64,000 nt of DNA from Psychrobacillus sp044762655 (GTDB lineage Bacteria; Bacillota; Bacilli; Bacillales_A; Planococcaceae), in contig NZ_JBIWER010000003.1 of assembly GCF_044762655.1 (NCBI RefSeq), positions 372,001-436,000 on the forward strand. The letters are read 5' to 3'. A program made the translations under genes and the position numbers. Under the pieces are notes generated by a model that searched no databases, had not been told where the DNA came from, and saw only the letters and a list, made by a program, of their open reading frames with translations. Positions 57,455 to 64,000 of the stretch are shown here, piece after piece (the stretch's first letter is position 1; every line of letters begins with the position of its first letter).

Positions 57455-59173
57455 TTAGTCTTCCATAGTAGATAAATCGCCTGTTGGCAGCTTTAATTCC
57501 CACGCTTTTAGTACGCGGCGCATGATTTTACCACTTCTTGTTTTTGGAAGCTTATCTTTAAATTCGATTTCTCGTGGTGCCGCATGGGCAGCAAGTCCCT
57601 TTTTCACAAATTGTTGAATATCTGTTATTAGTTCATCAGATGGTTCATATCCTTCATTTAACGCAACAAAGGCTTTAATAATTTCACCACGTACAGGATC
57701 CGGTTTTCCTATAACCCCGGCTTCTAAGATAGCTGGGTGCTCTAGTAACTTGCTTTCTACTTCAAATGGTCCTACGCGTTCACCGGAAGTCATAATTACA
57801 TCATCCACTCGACCTTGGAACCAAAAGTATCCTTCTTCATCCATATAAGCGGAGTCTCCAGAGAAATACCATTCATCATTAATGAAATATGAATCATACT
57901 TATCTTTGTTGTTCCATACCTGACGCATCATAGCAGGCCAACCCTTTTTAAGTGCTAGATTGCCCATTGTATAAGGCGGTACAACGTTACCTTGGTTATC
58001 TATAATTGCTGCTTCTATTCCAGGTAGTGGTTTACCCATTGAACCTGGTTTAATAGGTAAGCAGCCATAGTTACAAATCATCAGCGCACCAGTTTCGGTC
58101 ATCCACCAAGTGTCGTGGATTCGTTTATTGAACACCTGCATACCCCATTTGATAACCTCTGGATTTAACGGTTCACCTACAGATAACACATGGCGCAATG
58201 ACGATAAATCATGCTTTTTAACGATGGCATCTCCTGCTCCCATTAGCATACGGAATGCTGTTGGTGCACTGTACCATACTGTAACTCCATATTCTTCTAT
58301 TGCATTATACCAAGCATCTGGTGAGAATCGACCACCAAGAATAAGTGATGTCGTTCCGGTTAGCCAGGGACCAAAGATGCCATATGCTGTCCCTGTTACC
58401 CAACCTGGATCTGCTGTACACCAATAGATATCGTCATCTCTAATGTCCATTACCCATTTCATAGATTGGTATTGCTGCACCATCGCATTATGAGCATGCA
58501 GTATCCCTTTCGGTTTACCCGTAGAACCAGAAGTATAATGTAAAATTAGTCCATCTTCTCTATCAACCCATTGGATTTCAAAGGCTTCTGTGGCATTATG
58601 TAAAGCTTTTTTGAAATCGATAAACTTATCAGTTTCCTCTATACTTTCACCAACTATAAAAACAGTCTCTAAATTAGGTAATTTATCTAATGGAATTCTA
58701 TCTAATAATTCCGGTGTTGTGACAATTGCTTTTGCTTCACTATCTAGTAAACGATCGTAAACAGCACCTTCCATAAACGCTTCAAAAAGCGGACCAACGA
58801 TTAAGCCCAATTTTGTAGCGCCAAGAAGTGCAAAATATAGCTCTGGTGATCTCGGCATGAATATAAACAGGCGATCCCCTTTTGACAAATTTGAGTGGTT
58901 TACGTATACATTTGCAGCTTTATCTGTCCACTTTTTCATTTCGCCGAAAGTATAAGATTCTCTACGTTCAGCATCCTGATAATAAAGTGCTACTTTATCT
59001 TTCTTATCGGATTCTGCATGACGATCAATTGCTTCATACGCCATATTCACTTTTCCAGTTTTATACCATGAGAACTCTTTCTCTGCGTCTTCCCATTTAA
59101 AATCTTTTGCAGTTTCCTCATAATTACTTAACTGAAAGTCCCCTTGAACTACTTGTAATGTTTCAATTTTCAT
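57455..59173 (-). CDS. acsA: Acetyl-CoA synthetase
   Basis: A 572-residue AMP-forming acetyl-CoA synthetase for acetate use. P-loop LHYTSGSTGKPKGILH, adenine-binding IHDTWWMTETGALM, YFSGDSAYMDEEGYFWFQGRVDDVIM, and the C-terminal TRSGKIMRRVLKAWE. The lysine of that last motif is residue 549, the same number as the lysine of B. subtilis AcsA that AcuA acetylates and AcuC/SrtN deacetylate. The ATG at 59171-59173 (after AAAGGGTG) replaces an 18-codon longer open frame. It is divergent from acuABC, the standard arrangement. Confidence 0.97.
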   Translation of the reverse strand: MKIETLQVVQGDFQLSNYEETAKDFKWEDAEKEFSWYKTGKVNMAYEAIDRHAESDKKDKVALYYQDAERRESYTFGEMKKWTDKAANVYVNHSNLSKGDRLFIFMPRSPELYFALLGATKLGLIVGPLFEAFMEGAVYDRLLDSEAKAIVTTPELLDRIPLDKLPNLETVFIVGESIEETDKFIDFKKALHNATEAFEIQWVDREDGLILHYTSGSTGKPKGILHAHNAMVQQYQSMKWVMDIRDDDIYWCTADPGWVTGTAYGIFGPWLTGTTSLILGGRFSPDAWYNAIEEYGVTVWYSAPTAFRMLMGAGDAIVKKHDLSSLRHVLSVGEPLNPEVIKWGMQVFNKRIHDTWWMTETGALMICNYGCLPIKPGSMGKPLPGIEAAIIDNQGNVVPPYTMGNLALKKGWPAMMRQVWNNKDKYDSYFINDEWYFSGDSAYMDEEGYFWFQGRVDDVIMTSGERVGPFEVESKLLEHPAILEAGVIGKPDPVRGEIIKAFVALNEGYEPSDELITDIQQFVKKGLAAHAAPREIEFKDKLPKTRSGKIMRRVLKAWELKLPTGDLSTMED

Positions 59174-59346
59174 CCTATTCACCCTTTCTATAACTTTACT
59201 ATTCCATTCTACAATACTTCTTTGCATTTTTGCTAATCTTTATACTTTTTAGAATCTTTGATTAAAATAATAGAGGTAATCGCAATATTAATTTAAAATC
59301 ATGTATAATATATACAATTACAATTATCTAAATAGGTGGTGAATCC

Positions 59347-59979
59347 GTGATACATACAAAAACGTATAATGCAGAGCAGAAAGAAACAGTACATGGCAAT
59401 GTCGTTATTGAAGGTCCTATTCCTTCTGAAGAAATTGCCAGGCTACAATTTCACGAGGATTTAGTAGCTTTTCGCTCACCTACACAGCAGCATCAAGCAA
59501 TTATTGAAATTGCCAAACTGACTGAAGGAAGAATTATCATTGTGCGAGATCAAGAAACTATTGTAGGTTATTGTACATTCTTATATCCAGACCCACTAGA
59601 AAGATGGTCACAAGGTAATATGGAAAATCTAATAGAGTTAGGGGCTATTGAGGTAATTCCAAAATTCCGTGGCACAGGAGTCGGAAAAACCCTCCTTCGA
59701 GTATCCATGATGGATGATGCAATGGAGGATTATATTACGATTACAACAGAGTATTACTGGCACTGGGATTTAAAAGGTACAGGATTAAACGTATGGGAAT
59801 ATAGAAAAGTAATGGAGAAAATGATGCAAGCAGGTGGTCTACAGTATTTTGCGACTGACGATCCGGAGATTAGCTCTCACCCTGCCAATTGCTTAATGGC
59901 TAAGATTGGTAGCAGAGTAGACTCGGAATCGATCCAGCAGTTTGACCAACTACGTTTTATGAATCGGTATATGTACTAA
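59347..59979 (+). CDS. acuA: Protein acetyltransferase AcuA
   Basis: A 210-residue GNAT acetyltransferase that inactivates AcsA by acetylating its catalytic lysine. The acetyl-CoA motif is IEVIPKFRGTGVGKTLLRVSM; the C-terminal LNVWEYRKVMEKMMQAGG region is typical of AcuA. The start is a GTG (59347-59349) with AGGTGG seven bases upstream. It is the first gene of acuABC, divergent from its target gene acsA. Confidence 0.95.
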   Translation: MIHTKTYNAEQKETVHGNVVIEGPIPSEEIARLQFHEDLVAFRSPTQQHQAIIEIAKLTEGRIIIVRDQETIVGYCTFLYPDPLERWSQGNMENLIELGAIEVIPKFRGTGVGKTLLRVSMMDDAMEDYITITTEYYWHWDLKGTGLNVWEYRKVMEKMMQAGGLQYFATDDPEISSHPANCLMAKIGSRVDSESIQQFDQLRFMNRYMY

Positions 59980-60015
59980 TAATGACTAACTTTCTTACAA
60001 AAGGAGTTCGTGCAC

Positions 60016-60663
60016 ATGCTAGTTGAACAAATCATGAATACTTCCGTACCAACTTTAACACCAGAACACACGATAAATGACGCATTACAATTACTCAAAG
60101 AGAAAAAAATACGCCATTTACCTATTATTAACGACAAGCGACAAGTACTTGGAGTGGTGACCGATCGAGACTTAAAAGAAGCAACTCCATCCACACTACA
60201 AAATGTATCAGACCCTCAAATATATAATCGGACATTAGAAGAAATAATGACCAAAAACCCGATAACTGGTCATCCACTAGATTTCGTAGAGGAAACTGCG
60301 AGTATCTTTTATGACAATAGAATTGGTTGCTTACCGATTGTATCGCATGGAAAACTTGTAGGAATGATTACAGAGTCGGATTTACTTTACAAATTTATCG
60401 AGCTAACAGGTGTACATCAGCCAGGATCCCAAATTGAAATCCGAGTACCGAACAAACCTGGTGTACTGTTCGAAGTCTCTAAAGTTTTCCATGATCAAAA
60501 AGTAAATGTGTTAAGTGTTTTAGTGTATCCTGATAAAGATCAAAGTGATTATAAAATTTTAGTGCTTAGAGTAAAGACTATAAATCCACTAAGACTTATT
60601 GAAGCTATTCGTGCAGAGGGCTACGAGGTATTATGGCCGAATCATCCGGGGTTAGGTCTATGA
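60016..60663 (+). CDS. acuB: CBS-ACT domain protein AcuB
   Basis: A 215-residue protein with two CBS domains (about 1-135; RHLPIINDKRQVLGVVTDRD and GCLPIVSHGKLVGMITESDL) and a C-terminal ACT-like domain (about 137-215; IEIRVPNKPGVLFEVSKVFH). CBS pairs commonly bind adenine nucleotides, so energy sensing is likely; AcuB's exact role in acetoin/acetate use is unsettled. The ATG at 60016 (AAGGAG nine bases before) is preferred to a GTG two codons earlier. Its stop overlaps the acuC start as ATGA. Confidence 0.95.
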   Translation: MLVEQIMNTSVPTLTPEHTINDALQLLKEKKIRHLPIINDKRQVLGVVTDRDLKEATPSTLQNVSDPQIYNRTLEEIMTKNPITGHPLDFVEETASIFYDNRIGCLPIVSHGKLVGMITESDLLYKFIELTGVHQPGSQIEIRVPNKPGVLFEVSKVFHDQKVNVLSVLVYPDKDQSDYKILVLRVKTINPLRLIEAIRAEGYEVLWPNHPGLGL

Positions 60664-61832
60664 AAAAAGCTGTATTTGTCTTTTCCGAAGATCAGTTAGG
60701 CTATAAGTTTTCCGATACTCACCCATTCAATCAAAAACGACTCACATTAACGGTTGATCTACTAAAAGAGGTAAATGCTTTATCTTCATCGGATATTGTT
60801 CCACCTAGAATGGCTACTGACAAGGAATTACTTCTCGTCCATGATGCAAACTATATTGAGTTAGTAAAAGAAGCAAGCAAGGAAAATGTTGATAGTACAA
60901 AATATGAAAGCTATGGTATTGGCACTGAGGATACCCCTATCTTCCCTAATATGCATGAAGCAAGTGCAAGTCTCGTAGGAGGCACTTTAACTGCAGTTGA
61001 CTATGTGATGGAAGGAAAGTCATGCCATGCAGTGAATTTAGGTGGCGGGCTACATCATGGTTTTAGAGGACGTGCGTCTGGTTTTTGTGTATACAATGAC
61101 AGTTCAGTTGCTATCAAGTATATGCAGGAAAAATATAACGCACGTGTTCTTTACATAGATACGGACGCACATCACGGAGATGGAGTTCAATGGACTTTTT
61201 ATGATGATCCAAATGTGTGTACTATTTCGATTCATGAAACAGGAAGATATCTATTCCCAGGAACTGGGGGTATTACGGAAAGAGGCTCTGGCGAAGGCTA
61301 TGGCACCTCCTTCAATTTCCCTATTGATGCTTTTACGGAGGATGAGTCTTTTTTAGATATTTATCGGACAAGCTTTCGAGAAATTGTGGAAGCATTTAAA
61401 CCGGATGTTATTCTTAGTCAGAATGGTGCAGATGCTCATTATTTTGATCCACTTACTCATTTATATGGAACGATGAAAATTTATCAAGCGATTCCGAAGC
61501 TTGCACATGAGCTAGCCCATGAATTTTGCAATGGTAAATGGATTGCAGTTGGCGGGGGGGGTTACGATATATGGCGAGTAGTACCACGTGCATGGTCCTA
61601 CGTATGGATGGAAATGAATGACTTTCCTTATCCGGAAGGCGGGTTACCACAAAGTTGGTTGGATAAATGGTCGAAAGAATCACCAATCCCTCTCATCCCT
61701 ACATGGCTAGATCCAGAACCGCTGTACGAACCTATTCCACGTAAAGAAGAAATTTCAGAAAAGAACAAACAAATGCTCGACAAAGCACTCTACCAACTTC
61801 GAAATCAGCAAGAATTCAAAAAGCACCAGTAA
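60660..61832 (+). CDS. acuC: Protein deacetylase AcuC
   Basis: A 390-residue class I HDAC-like enzyme that reactivates AcsA by removing the acetyl group. Zinc and charge-relay motifs: NLGGGLHHGFRGRASGFC, YIDTDAHHGDGVQWTFYDDP, SIHETGRYLFPGTG, QNGADAHYFDPLTHL and the tyrosine-containing GGGGYDIWRV. The ATG overlaps the acuB stop by four bases. The open frame starting at 60633 is only the tail of acuB in another frame. Confidence 0.97.
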   Translation: MKKAVFVFSEDQLGYKFSDTHPFNQKRLTLTVDLLKEVNALSSSDIVPPRMATDKELLLVHDANYIELVKEASKENVDSTKYESYGIGTEDTPIFPNMHEASASLVGGTLTAVDYVMEGKSCHAVNLGGGLHHGFRGRASGFCVYNDSSVAIKYMQEKYNARVLYIDTDAHHGDGVQWTFYDDPNVCTISIHETGRYLFPGTGGITERGSGEGYGTSFNFPIDAFTEDESFLDIYRTSFREIVEAFKPDVILSQNGADAHYFDPLTHLYGTMKIYQAIPKLAHELAHEFCNGKWIAVGGGGYDIWRVVPRAWSYVWMEMNDFPYPEGGLPQSWLDKWSKESPIPLIPTWLDPEPLYEPIPRKEEISEKNKQMLDKALYQLRNQQEFKKHQ

Positions 61833-61857
61833 CCTCCAAGGGCTACTGGTGCTTTTT
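61818..61857 (+). terminator. Rho-independent terminator of acuABC
   Basis: AAGCACCAGTAACC pairs with GGCTACTGGTGCTT (one mismatch), followed by T6. It overlaps the acuC stop. Confidence 0.9.
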
Positions 61858-61858
61858 T

Positions 61859-62050
61859 AAAGTAAAGTAAGTACATAAAAGCGTCCCGTGAATTTAAGCG
61901 TTCACTAGATGAAAGAGCGAAATAGTGAACGAAATTGTATCTTTGAGAGCAACGATATGAATAGGAAAGTATCTTTTCTCTAATTATCCAAAAACGTACT
62001 TACCTGTTTCTAAGAGTTGTAGGAGGGTAACGGATAGATAAAAGTGAAAC
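61859..62050. other. Gene-free stretch between acuC and ccpA, first part
   Basis: No coding sequence. A small dyad CGTTCACT / AGTGAACG (about 61900-61938) is the only structure seen here; the rest of the gap holds the structured element and repeat R2c. Confidence 0.5.
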
Positions 62051-62150
62051 TTCAACTAGGGGGCTTCATCCCCTACCGTTAATTAGTTGAACCATTCAGG
62101 CTTTTACGGGCAGTTATCTACTGCCCGTTGATGCGGGACAACCGCCATAA
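62051..62150 (+). ncRNA. Candidate structured RNA or structured repeat element
   Basis: Two nested hairpins lie side by side. The first has outer arms TTCAACTA (62051-62058) and TAGTTGAA (62084-62091) around an inner GGGG..CCCC stem. The second is ACGGGCAGT (62106-62114) / ACTGCCCGT (62120-62128). They are followed by TGATGCGGGACAACCGCCAT. This GC-rich block stands out from its AT-rich surroundings, does not code for protein and is not a simple terminator. I recall similar blocks in intergenic regions of Planococcaceae but cannot name one. The strand is not settled. Confidence 0.4.
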
Positions 62151-62165
62151 GATTATCAAGAAAAA

Positions 62166-62292
62166 CGAGGCTGGTCGTGACATTATCACGACCAGCCTCT
62201 AAAAAAATCAATCGGTAATACTATAGAAAAACGTCTGTCCAAAGCCCTTCGAAAACGATAGAAACAGGTATTAAGCTTAAGGATACGGCGCC
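62166..62292 (-). repeat. Dispersed repeat family R2, copy c (includes ccpA terminator-like hairpin)
   Basis: On the minus strand: TTAAGCTTAATACCTGTTTC, ATCGTTTTCGAAGGGCTTTG, GACAGACG, then the 14-bp perfect hairpin GAGGCTGGTCGTGA / TCACGACCAGCCTC (62167-62199) followed by GTTTTTC. The core matches copies a and b, and this copy shows the dyad intact. The hairpin probably ends ccpA transcripts. Confidence 0.85.
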
Positions 62293-62308
62293 TTTTTGCA
62301 TGATTTTT

Positions 62309-63310
62309 TTATTTAACTGATTTTCGTTCTTCAATCCAATGCGGTAGAATAACCGTATCTTCCTCGATATTCTCTTTATTCATATGCTTCGTCAGCAATC
62401 TCATGGAAACCGCTCCAATATCATACAAAGGCAGAACGACACTTGTAAGCTGAGGTCTAACCATACGAGATAGTTTTGAGTTTTCAAAGCTTATTACTTC
62501 GACATCCTCGGGTACACTTAATCCATTATCTTGTGCTCCATGGATTAAACCAATAGCAATTTCATCATTACCAGCAAAAAATGCTGTTGGAGGATTCTTT
62601 AGCTCTCGCAATTGCTCCCATGCAACAAGGCCATCGTCGTATGTATTATTCACTCCAACTATGAGATCGCTGTCAATTTCTATACTTGCCTCGTTTAATG
62701 CTTTTTCATAACCTGATAGCTTGTATAGTCTGGTAATAGTGCTATCAATAGCCCCTGATACAAAGGCAATGCGTGTGTGACCATTTTTGATAAGACGGTT
62801 AACTGCATCCACTGCCGCTTCATGATATTCAATATTTACGGATGGAAACGAATTAGTAGTTTCAACTGTGCCTGCTAATACAATTGGAACGCTTGCTCTT
62901 TTCATTTCATGCAACATTTCAGGGGAAATTTCATCACTCATCATCACTACCCCATCTACTTGCTTACTAAGTAGTGTAGACAGTAATTGGACTTCTTTAT
63001 CTTCTTGCTGATCGGAGTTAGTTAATATGATATTGTAACGATACATTGTTGCAATATCTTCTATACCACGAACAAGCTCAGCATAAAATACATTCGAAAT
63101 ATCTGGAATGATAACGCCGACAGTTTTTGTTTTTTTACTTGCTAACCCCCGTGCAACAGCATTCGGTCGATAATCCAGTCGTTCAATTACCGCTAATACT
63201 TTTTGACGTGTAGCTGGCTTCACATTCTGATTTCCATTAACAACCCGTGAAACAGTTGCCATTGATACGTTTGCCTCTCTGGCAACATCGTAAATTGTAA
63301 TAGTCAACAT
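62309..63310 (-). CDS. ccpA: Catabolite control protein A
   Basis: A 333-residue LacI-family regulator, the master of carbon catabolite control, acting with HPr-Ser-P. The N-terminal helix-turn-helix and hinge helix (TIYDVAREANVSMATVSRVVN ... RPNAVARGLAS) are complete, followed by the periplasmic-binding-protein-like core (KTVGVIIPDISNVFYAELVRG). The ATG at 63308-63310 is preferred because AAGGAGGG lies just before it; a GTG five codons upstream falls ahead of that site. It lies next to acuC and aroA as in B. subtilis. Three candidate cre sites in this window are its expected targets. Confidence 0.97.
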   Translation of the reverse strand: MLTITIYDVAREANVSMATVSRVVNGNQNVKPATRQKVLAVIERLDYRPNAVARGLASKKTKTVGVIIPDISNVFYAELVRGIEDIATMYRYNIILTNSDQQEDKEVQLLSTLLSKQVDGVVMMSDEISPEMLHEMKRASVPIVLAGTVETTNSFPSVNIEYHEAAVDAVNRLIKNGHTRIAFVSGAIDSTITRLYKLSGYEKALNEASIEIDSDLIVGVNNTYDDGLVAWEQLRELKNPPTAFFAGNDEIAIGLIHGAQDNGLSVPEDVEVISFENSKLSRMVRPQLTSVVLPLYDIGAVSMRLLTKHMNKENIEEDTVILPHWIEERKSVK

Positions 63311-63394
63311 ATATCCCTCCTTCACCTTTTTACATACAAAAAATTATATATATCAATAATACTTGATAACCTTCCTAACTTTCAATGAAATAGT

Positions 63395-63424
63395 AAAACC
63401 GACTCTAAAATAAGAGTCGGTTTT
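63395..63424 (-). terminator. Rho-independent terminator of the DAHP synthase gene
   Basis: A 12-bp perfect stem AAAACCGACTCT / AGAGTCGGTTTT with a 6-base loop, shortly after the stop. Confidence 0.92.
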
Positions 63425-63441
63425 GTGAATTTTTTCACTAA

Positions 63442-64000
63442 CTAGGCATGAATCTCATGATTTTTTAAGAATTTTTGTACAGAATCATAAAACTCATCAA
63501 ATTGCTGTAAGTTCATTTGTTGTGCAGCATCCGATAAAGCTACTGCTGGATCTGGATGAACCTCTGCCATTACACCGTCAGCACCAATCGCTATTGCAGC
63601 TTTTGCAGCAGGTAGTAGAATATCACGACGACCAGTTGAATGTGTAACATCTACAAATACTGGTAAATGTGTTTCTTGTTTTAAAATTGGCACAGCCGAA
63701 ATATCTAATGTGTTTCTGGTTGCACGTTCATACGTCCGAATACCACGTTCACATAGGATAATCTGATCGTTCCCTTGAGACATAATATATTCAGCAGCAT
63801 GGATGAATTCTTCTAATGTAGCTGCCATTCCTCGTTTTAAAAGGACTGGTTTATTGATAGAACCTACTGCTTTTAATAATTCAAAGTTTTGCATATTACG
63901 TGCACCAATTTGAACAACATCAATATATTCTAGAGCTTCATCTAAATGACTTGGCGTTACAATCTCAGATACTGTAGACAAGCCAAACTCTTGTGAAATT
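63442..64000 (-). CDS. aroA: DAHP synthase (3-deoxy-7-phosphoheptulonate synthase), C-terminal part
   Basis: A partial gene running off the window end; 186 residues visible and no start (the internal methionine is not the start, since ISQEFGLSTVSEI continues upstream). Motifs of the type I-beta DAHP synthase barrel: QIGARNMQNFELLKAVG, PVLLKRGM, ILCERGIRTYE, the metal ligands VDVTHSTGRRD and MAEVHPDPAVALSDAAQQ. It catalyses the first step of aromatic amino acid synthesis. In Bacillus this protein carries an N-terminal chorismate mutase domain, which would lie outside the window. It is next to ccpA as in B. subtilis. Confidence 0.95.
   Translation of the reverse strand, partial: ISQEFGLSTVSEIVTPSHLDEALEYIDVVQIGARNMQNFELLKAVGSINKPVLLKRGMAATLEEFIHAAEYIMSQGNDQIILCERGIRTYERATRNTLDISAVPILKQETHLPVFVDVTHSTGRRDILLPAAKAAIAIGADGVMAEVHPDPAVALSDAAQQMNLQQFDEFYDSVQKFLKNHEIHA

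Noticed and set aside
1..64000. CRISPR array, tRNA, rRNA or intact insertion sequence
   Set aside because: No regularly spaced direct repeats, cloverleaf sequences, rRNA segments or intact transposase genes were seen on either strand.

Overview
The window is one contiguous piece of chromosome from an AT-rich, low-GC Gram-positive spore former. The gene order citZ-icd-mdh, pfkA-pyk, accDA, dnaE, nrnA/ytpI/ytoI, ackA-ytxK-tpx, yteJ-sppA, ytcI-sspA-thiI-iscS-ezrA, hisJ/ytsP, rpsD, tyrS, acsA/acuABC, ccpA, aroA is the backbone known from Bacillus subtilis and its relatives. An alpha/beta-type small acid-soluble spore protein, a YtvI-type sporulation membrane protein, a T-box tyrS leader and AGGAGG-type ribosome binding sites fit Bacillales. 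The gene content and repeat families suggest a Planococcaceae relative (Psychrobacillus/Lysinibacillus type). That placement is inference and was not tested by a search.

Layout. 1-16 kb is core carbon and lipid metabolism, mostly on the minus strand: a MaoC-like hydratase, malate and isocitrate dehydrogenases, citrate synthase with a clear promoter and cre-like site, YtvI and FxsA membrane proteins, pyruvate kinase, phosphofructokinase, acetyl-CoA carboxylase carboxyltransferase, a FadR-type GntR regulator with its palindromic operator, and DnaE. 15-31 kb holds NrnA, YtpI, YtoI, YtkL, an M24 peptidase, a CrcB pair, alanine dehydrogenase, a universal stress protein, a secreted multidomain esterase, acetate kinase, YtxK, Tpx, YteJ, SppA and an NAD kinase. 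31-44 kb holds RarD, YtcI, SspA, ThiI, IscS, EzrA, HisJ, a free-methionine sulfoxide reductase, a broken isochorismatase-like gene, a P-loop kinase, methionine gamma-lyase under a perfect cre, and a GAF-GGDEF protein. 44-52.5 kb runs from rpsD to tyrS. These two are close neighbours in B. subtilis, but here an accessory island of about 6 kb separates them. 52.5-64 kb holds tyrS with its T-box, a class A penicillin-binding protein with a Lys-Asp tail, a SET protein, an aminoglycoside phosphotransferase-like kinase, the acsA/acuABC acetyl-CoA synthetase control module, ccpA and the 3' part of a DAHP synthase gene.

How the genes fit together. The window is rich in central carbon control. CcpA is encoded at the right end, and candidate CcpA sites stand before citZ, between ald and a stress gene, and before methionine gamma-lyase. 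AcsA carries the conserved lysine (K549) acted on by AcuA and AcuC. AccDA sits next to a FadR-like regulator.

Unusual content. The rpsD-tyrS island holds a membrane-anchored J-domain protein with two near-identical BamE-like repeats, an unrecognised membrane protein, a WGxxGxxG surface peptide and at least four decayed genes readable only across stops and frameshifts, including a phage terminase small-subunit relic. Three dispersed intergenic repeat families occur. A copy of one has truncated an isochorismatase-family gene, and two copies of another sit 33-39 bases upstream of the mdh and fxsA start codons. A structured, possibly RNA-coding element lies between acuC and ccpA. I found no CRISPR array, tRNA, rRNA or intact insertion sequence.
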